From Actinomadura meyerae (lineage in GTDB: Bacteria > Actinomycetota > Actinomycetes > Streptosporangiales > Streptosporangiaceae): DNA of 36,657 nucleotides. Positions 15,814 through 24,111 of this stretch are shown here, one piece after another; position 1 is the first letter of the stretch; each line of letters opens with the position of its first letter. A program made the position numbers and the translations under genes. The notes beneath the pieces are model-generated. The model did no database searches and had not been told where the DNA came from. It was given only the letters and a program-made list of their open reading frames with translations. The stretch covers positions 1 to 36,657 of the forward strand of contig NZ_FZOR01000063.1 in assembly GCF_900188445.1 (NCBI RefSeq), in the 5' to 3' direction.

Positions 15814-16608
15814 TTAGTGGTCCGCTTCGAGGCCGCTCTGGATGTACATCGCGGCGAGCATCGCGAACAGGAACGCCTGCAGGAACTGGATCAGCAGCTC
15901 CAGCGCCGTCAGCAGGATCGTGACGATCACGCCGACGATGCCGACGCCGAACCCGAGCGCGGTGGGCTTCTCGAAGATGAACCAGAAGCCGACCAGGCTG
16001 AAGAACGCCAGGATCGTGTGCCCGGCGAACATGTTGGCGAAGAGCCGGACCGCGTGGGTGAACGGCGCGAGGATGAACGTCGAGAGGTACTCGATCGGCA
16101 CCAGCAGGAAGTAGACCGGCAGCGGCAGGCCCTTGGGGATCATGTTGGTGAAGTACTTCACCGGACCCTGGTGCTTGAAGCCGAGGTAGACCTTGACGAT
16201 GTAGACGAACACCGCGAGGACGATCGGGAACGCGATGTGCGACGCGACCGGGAACTGGATGATCGGGACGACCGCGAAGATGTTCCAGAACCAGATCAGG
16301 AAGAACAGCGACATCAGCATCGGCATCCACCGGTCGGTGTTCTTGCCGAGGAACGGGCGGGCGATCTCGTCCCGCACGAACATGTAGCCGATCTCACCGA
16401 TGTTCTGCAGGCCGCGCGGCACGAGCTTCGGCTTGGCGAACGCCATCCAGAAGAGGACGCAGACCAGCAGGGCACCGACGACCGAGAAGACGACGGGCTT
16501 GGTCAGCCACTCCGGGCCGCCGGCGAACAGGGGCGGGAAGTCGAACAGCTCCGGGCCCGGGGCTTTGAACTCTTCTCCCCCGGTGGCGAGGACCGTCAGC
16601 GCGTTCAC
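15814..16608 (-). CDS. atpB: ATP synthase Fo subunit a
   Basis: 264 residues with five to six membrane helices. The essential Arg lies in the motif FTHAVRLFANMFAGHTI, and the last helix carries the LLTALELLIQFLQAFLF pattern, forming the half channels for protons against the c ring. GTG at 16608 has AAGGGA seven bases upstream. It is the first structural gene of the Fo part. Confidence 0.97.
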   Translation of the reverse strand: MNALTVLATGGEEFKAPGPELFDFPPLFAGGPEWLTKPVVFSVVGALLVCVLFWMAFAKPKLVPRGLQNIGEIGYMFVRDEIARPFLGKNTDRWMPMLMSLFFLIWFWNIFAVVPIIQFPVASHIAFPIVLAVFVYIVKVYLGFKHQGPVKYFTNMIPKGLPLPVYFLLVPIEYLSTFILAPFTHAVRLFANMFAGHTILAFFSLVGFWFIFEKPTALGFGVGIVGVIVTILLTALELLIQFLQAFLFAMLAAMYIQSGLEADH

Positions 16609-16678
16609 GCGGCGTTCCCTTCATCAATGTGGTGATGTTTCACGAAGGCTTCCTCGGCGGCTTCCTCGGCGGGGCCGC

Positions 16679-16903
16679 TCAGGAGGAGTGGCTGCCGTAC
16701 TTCAGGTAGACCAGGTAGATGGCGAGCCCGGCACCGATGATCAGGCCGATGGGGATCAGCCAGGTCTGGTGCGTCCATGCGGACAGCAGCCACCCGATGC
16801 CGCCCCAGATGATCATCCCGGAGAGAAGGTAGCTGGGCACGGACCAGGCGACGTCGGCGAATTCCCGCTGGCCGTCCTCCGGCCGGGGCTTCTGCTCGCT
16901 CAT
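16679..16903 (-). CDS. Small AtpZ/AtpI-family membrane protein
   Basis: 74 residues with two membrane helices (about 21-42 and 49-67), a PSYLLSGMIIWGGIGWLL first helix and a polar, charged N-terminus. Size, topology and place directly before atpB match the AtpZ/AtpI family, which helps c-ring assembly or Mg2+ supply in other bacteria. ATG at 16903 has CGGAG upstream. TATCGT just before it could be a -10 for an internal promoter. Confidence 0.85.
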   Translation of the reverse strand: MSEQKPRPEDGQREFADVAWSVPSYLLSGMIIWGGIGWLLSAWTHQTWLIPIGLIIGAGLAIYLVYLKYGSHSS

Positions 16904-16987
16904 CGCGCTCCGGACGATAGCAGGCCACCCATGCGGTGGTCATATTGGAGTAGTCCCTCGGGCCCGGTACCGTCCGCGAGTCGCGCA

Positions 16988-17404
16988 TCACGGGCTCCGG
17001 TCGAGGACGCTGTCGGGTTCGTCAATGTAGGGCCTCCGCTGCAGCACGACCCGGAACTCGGCGGCGATCCAGAGCAGCGCGAGCCCGATGACCGTCCAGC
17101 CGAACACCTTGGTGTTCCAGATCGAGACGCCGTCCATCGTCGTGACCAGCACCATCACCGCGAGGATCTTCACCATGTAGCTGGCCAGCGCGGCCAGCAT
17201 CATCGTCTGCGCGGAGTACCGGGCGGCCCAGGAGACCACCAGTGCGCTGATCGAGAAGAAGGCGATCACCACGACGGAGGCCAGTGCCGCCGCGAGGGCG
17301 CCCTTGGCGCCGGCGGCCAGCAGGCCGATCACCACGGCGGCCACCCCGGCGACCGAGGTCGGGATCGCTGCGCCGCGGAGCATCCGAGCGTCGGAGGTTT
17401 GCAT
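16988..17404 (-). CDS. atpI: ATP synthase subunit I-like membrane protein
   Basis: 138 residues with four predicted membrane helices and a short basic C-terminus. It corresponds in position and size to Rv1303 of M. tuberculosis, between the WecA-like gene and atpB, and to the ATP synthase subunit I family. It probably assists assembly of the c ring; this is known for AtpI homologues, not shown here. ATG at 17404 follows CGGAG. It is the first gene behind the promoter at 17452-17480. Confidence 0.85.
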   Translation of the reverse strand: MQTSDARMLRGAAIPTSVAGVAAVVIGLLAAGAKGALAAALASVVVIAFFSISALVVSWAARYSAQTMMLAALASYMVKILAVMVLVTTMDGVSIWNTKVFGWTVIGLALLWIAAEFRVVLQRRPYIDEPDSVLDRSP

Positions 17405-17451
17405 GAGGGCTCCGGCTGGTCACGGTCAGTGGTCGTTTCTTGTTCGTGAAA

Positions 17452-17480
17452 GGTATCACAAGCGTCCGGATTGTCCACAA
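17452..17480 (-). promoter_or_regulatory. Promoter of the atp operon
   Basis: On the minus strand, a -35 TTGTGG (17475-17480) and a -10 GATACC (17452-17457) are separated by exactly 17 bases, about 50 bases before the atpI start. This is the best housekeeping-type promoter in the window. Confidence 0.6.
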
Positions 17481-17496
17481 TTACCCTAGAGGTAAT
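17480..17496. promoter_or_regulatory. Inverted repeat touching the atp promoter -35
   Basis: ATTACC-CTAGA-GGTAAT. It is AT-rich against a GC-rich background and touches the -35 box, so it could be an operator for an unknown regulator. Confidence 0.4.
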
Positions 17497-17660
17497 GCGT
17501 TTGCGGGGCCGCGGAGGCGGCCACCGGTCACGCTCGCACCTGGGACTTTAGCCCAGCTCAGGGCCTGCTTTTACCACATCGGATAACGACGTGCCGGGGT
17601 GCTCGTCCCGCCGCGGCCGCGTCCGGACGGAAACGGCGCGTGACCAGGGGATGACCCGGA

Positions 17661-18818
17661 TCAGACCCGCATCGGCGGGCGCCGGACCGGCTGGTCGCCG
17701 GTGCCCGCGTCGTCCGCGGCGGGCTTGCGGCGGCCCGGCTTGCGAAGCATCAGCACGACCCCGGCGACCGCGACCAGCAGCGTCACCCCGAGGGTGATCC
17801 ACGCGGCGTTGAACAGCGCCAGCCCGACCAGCCCGGACGCCAGCAGCCCCACCCAGAAGTACATGATCAGCACGGCGCGGCGCGTGGAGTGGCCGAGCTG
17901 CAGCAGCCGGTGGTGCAGGTGCTGCTTGTCCGGCGAGAACGGCGACCGGCCCTGGCTGGTGCGGCGCAGCACCGCGAGCAGCATGTCCATGAACGGGACC
18001 GCGGCCACCGCCGGGATCAGCAGCACCGGGACGAAGAACGGGAACAGCCCGTTGGCGAGGATGGCCGGGTCGAACTGCCCGGTCAGCATGATCGTGGACG
18101 CGCTGAGCAGCAGCCCGATCAGCATCGAACCGGTGTCGCCCATGAAGATCTTGGCGGGGCTGAAGTTGTGCGGCAGGAACCCCGCGCACATCCCGAACAG
18201 GACCGCGGCGATGAGCGTCGCGCCGGTCAGCGTGGTCAGCCCGTTGGCCTTCGACAGCAGGTAGGCGTAGGAGAACAGGGCGAGCGCGGCGATCCCGACG
18301 ACGCCCGCGGCGAGGCCGTCCAGGCCGTCGATGAAGTTCACCGCGTTGATCGTGGCGACCACGACGAGGACGGTCAGCGGCACCCCGTAGGCGGGCGGCA
18401 GCGACAGCGACTCGCCGGTCGGCAGCGGGATCACGTAGATCTGGATGCCCTGCATGATGAAGATCCCGGCGGCCGCGACCTGCCCGGCGAACTTGGTGAG
18501 CGCGTCCACCTCCCACCGGTCGTCGACGATACCGATCAGCACGATCAGCCCGCCCGACAGCAGCAGCGCCTTCGCCACGCTGATGTCGCCGTCGGACAGG
18601 ACCTTGCGCATCTCCGGCAGCCCGGTCGCCACCACGAGGGCCGCCACCATCCCGCCGAACATCGCCAGGCCGCCGAGCCGGGGCGTCGGGATCACGTGCA
18701 CGTCGCGGTCGCGCGGGACGGCCTGCGCCCCGAACCAGACGGCGAACCGGCGCACCGACGGGGTCAGCAGGTAGGCGACGAGAGCGGCGACGAGGATCGT
18801 GAGCAGGTATTCGCGCAC
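17661..18818 (-). CDS. wecA: MraY/WecA-family glycosyl-1-phosphate transferase
   Basis: 385 residues and about ten to eleven membrane helices. It joins a sugar-1-phosphate (probably GlcNAc-1-phosphate) from a UDP-sugar to polyprenyl phosphate, starting a cell-wall glycan such as arabinogalactan or teichoic acid. Motifs: DDR (99-101), NFIDGLDGLAAG (161-172), FMGDTGS (225-231) and the HLHHRLLQLGHS loop specific to the WecA/TagO branch rather than MraY proper. It occupies the place of Rv1302 before the atp operon. GTG at 18818 gives the usual N-terminus; a longer frame to 18878 adds a Gly/Ala-rich stretch. Confidence 0.9.
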   Translation of the reverse strand: MREYLLTILVAALVAYLLTPSVRRFAVWFGAQAVPRDRDVHVIPTPRLGGLAMFGGMVAALVVATGLPEMRKVLSDGDISVAKALLLSGGLIVLIGIVDDRWEVDALTKFAGQVAAAGIFIMQGIQIYVIPLPTGESLSLPPAYGVPLTVLVVVATINAVNFIDGLDGLAAGVVGIAALALFSYAYLLSKANGLTTLTGATLIAAVLFGMCAGFLPHNFSPAKIFMGDTGSMLIGLLLSASTIMLTGQFDPAILANGLFPFFVPVLLIPAVAAVPFMDMLLAVLRRTSQGRSPFSPDKQHLHHRLLQLGHSTRRAVLIMYFWVGLLASGLVGLALFNAAWITLGVTLLVAVAGVVLMLRKPGRRKPAADDAGTGDQPVRRPPMRV

Positions 18819-19058
18819 TCCCCCGCGCCCCCCTTCACCGATCGCCGCCGCCGTGGTACCCCGCCCGGCGCACCCCATCCACCCGGATGCCCACCCGGAC
18901 CCACCTGGCCCGAAAGGGCCATCGTCTCCGTTAGACGAACGATCCGGCGGATGTGTTCGCGCCGCGACCGACCAACTGTAGACCCACCCGGCCGCCGTCC
19001 GCTGCCGATCAGTCGGCGCCGATCTGGCGGGGGCGTGCGGCGGGGCGTCCCGGGGGTT

Positions 19059-19094
19059 GTCCGGCGGGGCGTCCGGCGGGGCGTCCGGTGCGGG
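19059..19094. repeat. 12-bp tandem repeat
   Basis: GTCCGGCGGGGC at 19059-19070 and 19071-19082, with a third altered copy at 19083-19094 that abuts the stop codon of the DUF2207 gene. Related GCGGGGCGTCC words precede it. The rest of the gap from 18819 holds no gene. Confidence 0.75.
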
Positions 19095-20087
19095 TCAGCG
19101 CGGGAGCCGCGTCCAGCGGAGCGGGGCGAAGCGGTGCGCGCAGAGTACCCCGGAGCCGACGATCACCAGCGCGAGACCCGCGAGGCACCCGTTACCCAGC
19201 GAGAACGCCCAGAACCCGCGGCCCGCGACCTCCTCCCCCGCGTCGGCGACCACGAGCAGCAGGCCCGCCGCGACCAGCCCCGCACCGGCCCGGCGGCCCG
19301 GCGCCGCGAGGCGCGGGAGCAGCGCGACCGCCCCCAGGGCCATCGCCAGCACCGCGGTCCCCGGCCAGCCTCCGGCCCAGCGCGGCGGGACATGGCGCGG
19401 CGCCGGGACGGTGATCGCGTGCTTGGGCAGCCGGACCCGGATCCGCATGCCCTCGTGCGGGGCGAGCCCGTTCTGGACGAAGTCGACGGCGTACGGCCCG
19501 TCGCGGTCGCGCAGGCACCGGGTCGACGCGCCCGGAGCGCCCGCCCGGCAGGCCACCCGCCGCAGCGGGACCGGCGCCTCGACCCGCACCGCCGCGTTCC
19601 CGATCGGGACGTCCCAGTCCGTCCCGATCGCGTCCCACTCCAGCTCGTCGTGGCGGGCGCGCGGGGTGAACGCCCACCGGACCTCGTACTCCAGCACGTA
19701 CGCCTGGCGCCCGCTGACCGCGCGGTGCCGGTCGCCGACGGCGATCCGCACGTCCCGCAGGAACCGCGACATCCGGGCGCGGGACGGCGCACCGGTGGAG
19801 GAGCTCGTGCGCACGTTCCGCACGTCGTAGACCCGGTCGCCGCGCCGGAACGGCACGTGCCGGACGATCCCGTGCTCGCTCCGGTCGAAGTCGTAGGTGA
19901 TCGTCTCGCGGACGCGCAGGACGCCGTCGGAGCCGATCCGCAGCACGACGTCGTAGGTGGGGATGCGCTCCCCGGCCGAGCGTCCCGGCGCGGCGCCGGC
20001 GGGGGCGGGCAGCACGAGCACCAGGATCGGCAGCAGGAGGCCCATGAAGATCACGCGCCCCCGGACACGGCCACGCACGTCAGGCAT
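19095..20087 (-). CDS. DUF2207 domain membrane protein, short form
   Basis: 330 residues from ATG at 20087; in-frame ATGs at 20105 and 20135 are also possible, none with a clear ribosome binding site. A signal peptide (basic, then FMGLLLPILVLVLPAPAGAA) leads into an extracellular beta-rich domain with the DUF2207 features: YDVVLRIGSDGVLRVRETITYDF, HGIVRHVPFRR and a final LPKHAITVPAP. About three short hydrophobic helices follow (from about residue 243). The usual DUF2207 protein is far longer, with a Gly-rich or Cys-rich C-terminal domain, so this one is a short version. Function unknown; it is not part of the conserved backbone. Confidence 0.8.
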   Translation of the reverse strand: MPDVRGRVRGRVIFMGLLLPILVLVLPAPAGAAPGRSAGERIPTYDVVLRIGSDGVLRVRETITYDFDRSEHGIVRHVPFRRGDRVYDVRNVRTSSSTGAPSRARMSRFLRDVRIAVGDRHRAVSGRQAYVLEYEVRWAFTPRARHDELEWDAIGTDWDVPIGNAAVRVEAPVPLRRVACRAGAPGASTRCLRDRDGPYAVDFVQNGLAPHEGMRIRVRLPKHAITVPAPRHVPPRWAGGWPGTAVLAMALGAVALLPRLAAPGRRAGAGLVAAGLLLVVADAGEEVAGRGFWAFSLGNGCLAGLALVIVGSGVLCAHRFAPLRWTRLPR

Positions 20088-20207
20088 GGTTCCACGGGTG
20101 CCCATGATCGTGCCGGTACAACGTCGAGGGCGCACCGCGAGGAAATCGTCCGGTCACTGCTAAGTTATCGATCGCTAACCCCCCGAGAACCGAGCCTGGA
20201 GGGACCT

Positions 20208-20639
20208 ATGCGGCGATTCGCTGCAGTAGCCCTGACCGCCGGCACCCTGATGGCCGGCATGGCCGCCGTGGGCGCCCCTGCCGAGGCGGCGGCCGCCAAG
20301 AGCTGGAAGCCGATCAACTCCTACGGCAAGATCGACGCCTGGGGCACCTACACCCGGAGCGGCGGCAAGACCTACGTCAAGGGCTACCTCCGCGACACCA
20401 AGAAGAACGGCTGGACCGCCTGCGTCCGGTTCCTGTTCACCGAGGGCAACAAGAAGTACTGGTCGCGCTTCAAGATCATCGGTGTGACGTCCGGCGGAGC
20501 GAAGTACAACTTCGACGGCAAGGCCACCGTAAAGATCAGCGTCAGCTCCAGCTACAGCAGCCACCTGTGGGTGCAGGAGTGCGGCCGGAACAAGAAGACC
20601 GGCAAGTACTACTACGGCAAGGGCAAGAAGCTCTTCTGA
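20208..20639 (+). CDS. Small secreted basic protein, unknown function
   Basis: 143 residues. ATG at 20208 follows GGAGG six bases upstream. A clear Sec signal peptide (MRRFAAVALTAGTLMAGMAA, cleavage near PAEAAAA at 24-30) precedes a mature domain of about 113 residues that is rich in Lys, Tyr, Gly and Trp, with two Cys (72 and 125) likely to form a disulfide. The alternating pattern suggests an all-beta fold. The C-terminus is strongly cationic (NKKTGKYYYGKGKKLF). It is monocistronic with its own terminator and divergent from the DUF2207 gene. I do not recognise the family. Many actinomycetes export similar small basic proteins of unknown role. Confidence 0.85.
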   Translation: MRRFAAVALTAGTLMAGMAAVGAPAEAAAAKSWKPINSYGKIDAWGTYTRSGGKTYVKGYLRDTKKNGWTACVRFLFTEGNKKYWSRFKIIGVTSGGAKYNFDGKATVKISVSSSYSSHLWVQECGRNKKTGKYYYGKGKKLF

Positions 20640-20663
20640 GCCGCTCGTCCGGCCTGCCGACAC

Positions 20664-20690
20664 AGGCCCCGCCCGGCCCGGCGGGGCCTT
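20664..20690 (+). terminator. Intrinsic terminator after the secreted protein gene
   Basis: AGGCCCCGCC (20664-20673) pairs perfectly with GGCGGGGCCT (20680-20689) across six bases, 25 bases after the stop. Confidence 0.75.
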
Positions 20691-20845
20691 CGCGCTGTTC
20701 TGGGGCGGCTTCGGCGCCGCGCCTTCGGCAGCCCAACGAATTCACCGGTTCGCTGGCGGACATCGAGAACCCCGTGCCGACCAGAACGCCCTTCTGTCAA
20801 GTCGCTTCGCGAAGCACGCGCAGCATTCGAACTTTCTTCGGACGG

Positions 20846-20867
20846 CCTTCCGCGCGGGCCCGGAAGG
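20846..20867 (-). terminator. Hairpin after the threonylcarbamoyl-AMP synthase gene
   Basis: CCTTCCG (20846-20852) pairs with CGGAAGG (20861-20867), about 25 bases downstream of the minus-strand stop at 20890. On the minus strand it is followed by CCGTCC, without a U-tract. Confidence 0.4.
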
Positions 20868-20889
20868 GGCAGCGCGAACCCGGCGGAAG

Positions 20890-21831
20890 TCAGTCGTTCG
20901 GAGCGGCGTCCGCTTCCTTCTTCGTCAGGGACGGCTTCGCGGAAGCCTCCGCCGCGTCCGCAGGGATCTCAGCGGCGTCCGCAGGGGGCTCAGCGGGTTC
21001 CGCAAGGGCCTCAGCGGCGTCTGCAAGGGCCTCAGCGGGCTCGTCCTGCGCCGCTGGCGCCTCCTCCTTGGTGAGGGAGAGCTTGACCTGCTCGCGCTCG
21101 GAGGAGCCCGTTGCGGCCTCCCCTTCCCCACCCTGCTCAACCGCCTCAGTCGGCTGGTCGGCCTCTTCGCCGTCGGCCGGCTCGTCGTCGTCGGTGAGGA
21201 GGACGCCGACCACGGCGCGGATCTTGTCGACCGGGACGGCGCCGGCGCGCAGCAGGCGCGGCACGGGACCGGTCAGGTCGAGGATCGTGGACGGGTCGGC
21301 GCGCCCCGACACGCCGCCGTCCAGGTAGACCGAGACGGCGTCGCCGAGCATCTTCTCGGCCTCGTCGACGTTGCGGGCCGCGGGCTGACCGCTCAGGTTC
21401 GCGCTGCTCACGGCCATCGGGCCGGTCTCCTTGAGCAGCTCCACCGCCAGCTCGTGCATCGGCATCCGGACGGCGACGGTGCCCTTGGTCTCGCCGAGGT
21501 CCCACATGAGGTTCGGGTTCGCGCGGCACACCAGCGTCAGCGCGCCCGGCCAGAACTCGTCGATGAGGTCCTGCCCGTAGACGCCGAGGTCGTCCACCAG
21601 GGCGGTCGCGGCGCGCACCGAGCCGACCAGCACCGGCGGGGGCATCTCCCGGCCGCGGCCCTTCGCGTCCAGCAGCGCGGACACGGCGGGCGCCACGAAC
21701 GCGTCCGCGCCCACGCCGTAGACGGTGTCGGTCGGCAGGACGATCAGCTCGCCGCGCCGCACGGCCGACGCGGCCTCGGCGATCCCGCGGGTGCGCTCCA
21801 TCGGCTCTGAGCAGTCATAACGTCGGCTCAC
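20890..21831 (-). CDS. tsaC: L-threonylcarbamoyladenylate synthase with long C-terminal tail
   Basis: 313 residues. The first 213 form the YrdC/Sua5 domain that makes threonylcarbamoyl-AMP from threonine, bicarbonate and ATP for the t6A modification of ANN-decoding tRNAs. Motifs: LPTDTVYGVGADAF (32-45), KGRGREMPPPVLV (58-69), FWPGALTLV (93-101) and SSANLSGQPAARN (142-154). It corresponds to Rv1301, next to prmC. The last 100 residues are an acidic Ala/Glu/Pro-rich disordered tail not found in the core family, with SLTKEEA (252-258) repeated as SLTKKEA (301-307). GTG at 21831 gives the usual VSRRYDC N-terminus; an ATG at 21849 is also in frame. Confidence 0.92.
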   Translation of the reverse strand: MSRRYDCSEPMERTRGIAEAASAVRRGELIVLPTDTVYGVGADAFVAPAVSALLDAKGRGREMPPPVLVGSVRAATALVDDLGVYGQDLIDEFWPGALTLVCRANPNLMWDLGETKGTVAVRMPMHELAVELLKETGPMAVSSANLSGQPAARNVDEAEKMLGDAVSVYLDGGVSGRADPSTILDLTGPVPRLLRAGAVPVDKIRAVVGVLLTDDDEPADGEEADQPTEAVEQGGEGEAATGSSEREQVKLSLTKEEAPAAQDEPAEALADAAEALAEPAEPPADAAEIPADAAEASAKPSLTKKEADAAPND

Positions 21832-21909
21832 GATCGCCCGTCTTCCCATCTGCGCGCCATGCTCATCGGATTGGCACCGCCCAGGATAGCGGGGGTCGCG
21901 AGCCCTGAG

Positions 21910-21949
21910 CCGGGGCCCGTCACGGCCCCGGACCCGGCCGATCGGCCGG
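21910..21949 (-). terminator. Two hairpins after prmC
   Basis: CCGGGGCC-CGTCAC-GGCCCCGG (21910-21931) and the 16-base palindrome CCGGCCGATCGGCCGG (21934-21949) lie between prmC (stop 21974) and tsaC. They probably end or attenuate the prfA-prmC transcript. No U-tract. Confidence 0.45.
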
Positions 21950-21973
21950 CCGGCCGGTCACGAACCGGGCGAG

Positions 21974-22906
21974 CTAGTCGGTCGCGAGCCGGGCGGTGAC
22001 GAAGCGGTCCCGGTTGGTGAGGTCGCGGCGGTTGCGGACGTCCCGCCAGCCGTTCTCCTCGGCGAACACCCAGTACACCGCGTTGCCCTGCAGGTCGCTG
22101 TGCTCGACCGCCGCGTAGCCGCCGGGGCGCAGCAGCCGGCGGGCGGTGCGCTCGACCACCCGGATCGCGTCCAGGCCGTCGTCGCCGCCGCCCCACAGCG
22201 CGTCCGCCGGGTCGTGGTCGCGGACGTCCGGCGGGACGTACTCCCACTCGCTCATCGGGATGTACGGGGGGTTGCTGACGACCAGGTCGACGGTGCCGTC
22301 CAGCTCGGGCAGCGCGGTGGCGAAGTCGTCCAGGTGGAGCCGGACGCGGCCCCGCTCGTCCAGCTCCTCGATGTTGCGGGTGGCGTGCACGAACGCGGTC
22401 GGGTCCTTCTCCACCGCGTGCACGCGCGCGCGGGGCGCCTCCAGCGCGATGGACAGCGCGATCGCGGCCGACCCGGTGCCGAGGTCGACGACCAGGGGGT
22501 CGCGGACGTCCATGTCGCGGAGCGTCTCCAGCGCCCAGCCGACCATCACCTCGGTCTCCGGGCGCGGGACGAACACTCCCGGCCCGACCTTCAGCTCCAG
22601 GTAGCGGAAGTAGGCGCGGCCGGTGATGTGCTGAAGCGGCTCCCCCGCCTCGCGGCGCGCGACGTACTCCCAGAACCGGGCGTCGAACGCGCTGTCGGGG
22701 ACGCCGTGCAGCTCCGAGCGCCGCACCTGGTGCACGGCCGCCGCGAGTTCCTCGGCGTCGGCGCGGGGGGAGGCGGCGCCCGCGTCCGCGAGGCGCGCGG
22801 TCGCCCTGGCGATCTCGTCGAGCAGCAGGCTCATGGTCGTGCCCTTCGAGGGGGCACGAGCCCCGGAGGCCCCTGCTTCACTGCTCTCATCGTTGGCTGC
22901 GCTCAT
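21974..22906 (-). CDS. prmC: Peptide chain release factor N5-glutamine methyltransferase
   Basis: 310 residues. It methylates the Gln of the GGQ motif in release factors RF1 and RF2 using S-adenosylmethionine. N-terminal helical domain, then a Rossmann methyltransferase: VVDLGTGSAAIALS (139-152), where the usual GTGSGA reads GTGSAA, and the catalytic NPPYIP (212-217), with FVPRPETE (112-119) before them. ATG at 22906 overlaps the prfA stop in ATGA, suggesting coupling. However, homologues usually begin at the MSLLLDE residues (ATG at 22834, with AAGGG upstream), and the first 24 residues are low-complexity, so the shorter start is possible. Confidence 0.94.
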   Translation of the reverse strand: MSAANDESSEAGASGARAPSKGTTMSLLLDEIARATARLADAGAASPRADAEELAAAVHQVRRSELHGVPDSAFDARFWEYVARREAGEPLQHITGRAYFRYLELKVGPGVFVPRPETEVMVGWALETLRDMDVRDPLVVDLGTGSAAIALSIALEAPRARVHAVEKDPTAFVHATRNIEELDERGRVRLHLDDFATALPELDGTVDLVVSNPPYIPMSEWEYVPPDVRDHDPADALWGGGDDGLDAIRVVERTARRLLRPGGYAAVEHSDLQGNAVYWVFAEENGWRDVRNRRDLTNRDRFVTARLATD

Positions 22907-23967
22907 GATTTCTGGGCATCGGCCAGGCGGCGTTCCATGTCGGCGTCGACCAGCGCCTGCGTGACGTTGTGCAGGTCCCCGTCCAGCACCTGGTCGAGGT
23001 TGTAGGCCTTGTAGCCGACGCGGTGGTCGGAGATGCGGTTCTCGGGGTAGTTGTAGGTGCGCACCCGCTCGGAGCGGTCGACGGTGCGGACCTGGCTCTT
23101 GCGCTCGGCCGCCGCCGCGGCGTCGGCCTCCTCCTGCGCCATCGCCAGCAGCCGCGACCGCAGGATGCGCAGCGCCTGCTCCTTGTTCTGGAGCTGGCTC
23201 TTCTCGTTCTGGCAGGACACGACGACGCCGGTCGGCAGGTGCGTGATGCGGACGGCGGAGTCGGTCGTGTTGACGCTCTGCCCGCCGGGCCCGGACGACC
23301 GGTACACGTCGATGCGCAGGTCGTTGGGGTCGATCTGGACGTCGACGTCCTCGGCCTCGGGGGTCACCAGGACGCCGACCGCGCTGGTGTGGATGCGGCC
23401 CTGCGACTCGGTCGCGGGCACCCGCTGCACGCGGTGCACCCCGCCCTCGTACTTCAGCCGCGTCCAGACGCCCTCTTCGGCGCTGCCCTTGGCCTTCACC
23501 GCGACGGTGACGTCCTTGTAGCCGCCGAGGTCGGACGGGTGCGCGTCGATGATCTCGGTCTTCCAGCCGATGCGCTCGGCGTACCGCAGGTACATGCGCA
23601 GCAGGTCGCCGGCGAACAGCGCGGACTCCTCGCCGCCCTCCCCGGCCTTCACCTGGAGGATGACGTCCTTGGAGTCGCTCGGGTCGCGCGGGACGAGCAG
23701 CCTGCGCAGCCGCTCCTCCAGCTCCTCGCGGCGCTTGTCGAGGTCGTCGGCCTCGGCGGCGAACGCCGGGTCCTCACCGGCCAGTTCGCGGGCGGTGGCG
23801 AGGTCGTCCTGCACGGCCGCCAGTTCCCGCCGGGTCTCCACGATCGGCCGCAGCTCCGCGTACCGCTTGCCGAGCTTGCGCGCCAGCGCCTGGTCGGCAT
23901 GGACGGACGGGTCGGCGAGCCGTTCCTCGATGCCCGCGTATTCGCTGATCAGATCGTCGAGATTCAC
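22903..23967 (-). CDS. prfA: Peptide chain release factor 1
   Basis: 354 residues. It ends translation at UAA and UAG. The stop-codon reading tripeptide PAT (184-186, the PxT of RF1) lies in HRVQRVPATESQGRIHTS. The catalytic GGQ (228-230) lies in RSSGPGGQSVNTTDSAVRI. The Gln is the methylation site for the next gene product, PrmC. GTG at 23967 has AGGA six bases upstream. It follows rpmE and its terminator. Confidence 0.97.
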   Translation of the reverse strand: MNLDDLISEYAGIEERLADPSVHADQALARKLGKRYAELRPIVETRRELAAVQDDLATARELAGEDPAFAAEADDLDKRREELEERLRRLLVPRDPSDSKDVILQVKAGEGGEESALFAGDLLRMYLRYAERIGWKTEIIDAHPSDLGGYKDVTVAVKAKGSAEEGVWTRLKYEGGVHRVQRVPATESQGRIHTSAVGVLVTPEAEDVDVQIDPNDLRIDVYRSSGPGGQSVNTTDSAVRITHLPTGVVVSCQNEKSQLQNKEQALRILRSRLLAMAQEEADAAAAAERKSQVRTVDRSERVRTYNYPENRISDHRVGYKAYNLDQVLDGDLHNVTQALVDADMERRLADAQKS

Positions 23968-24055
23968 GCTGTGTCCTGACCCGTTCCGGCCGGCCCGGCC
24001 GCCGCGGCCGGTCCGGCCCGGAGACGGCGGCCGTCCCCGATTGGCGGCTTCGAAA

Positions 24056-24084
24056 GGCCCGGGGACCGCGAGTGTCCCCGGGCC
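24056..24084 (-). terminator. Intrinsic terminator after rpmE
   Basis: GGCCCGGGGAC (24056-24066) pairs perfectly with GTCCCCGGGCC (24074-24084). On the minus strand it follows the rpmE stop (24112) by 27 bases and runs into TTTCG. Confidence 0.75.
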
Positions 24085-24111
24085 GTTCCTGGTATGGGTG
24101 CGGCGCTCGCC

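Noticed and set aside
17889..20207. Long plus-strand frame antisense to the WecA-like and DUF2207 genes
   Set aside because: The translation is Arg/His/Gln-rich with no domain. Only its last part, from ATG 20208, is a real gene.
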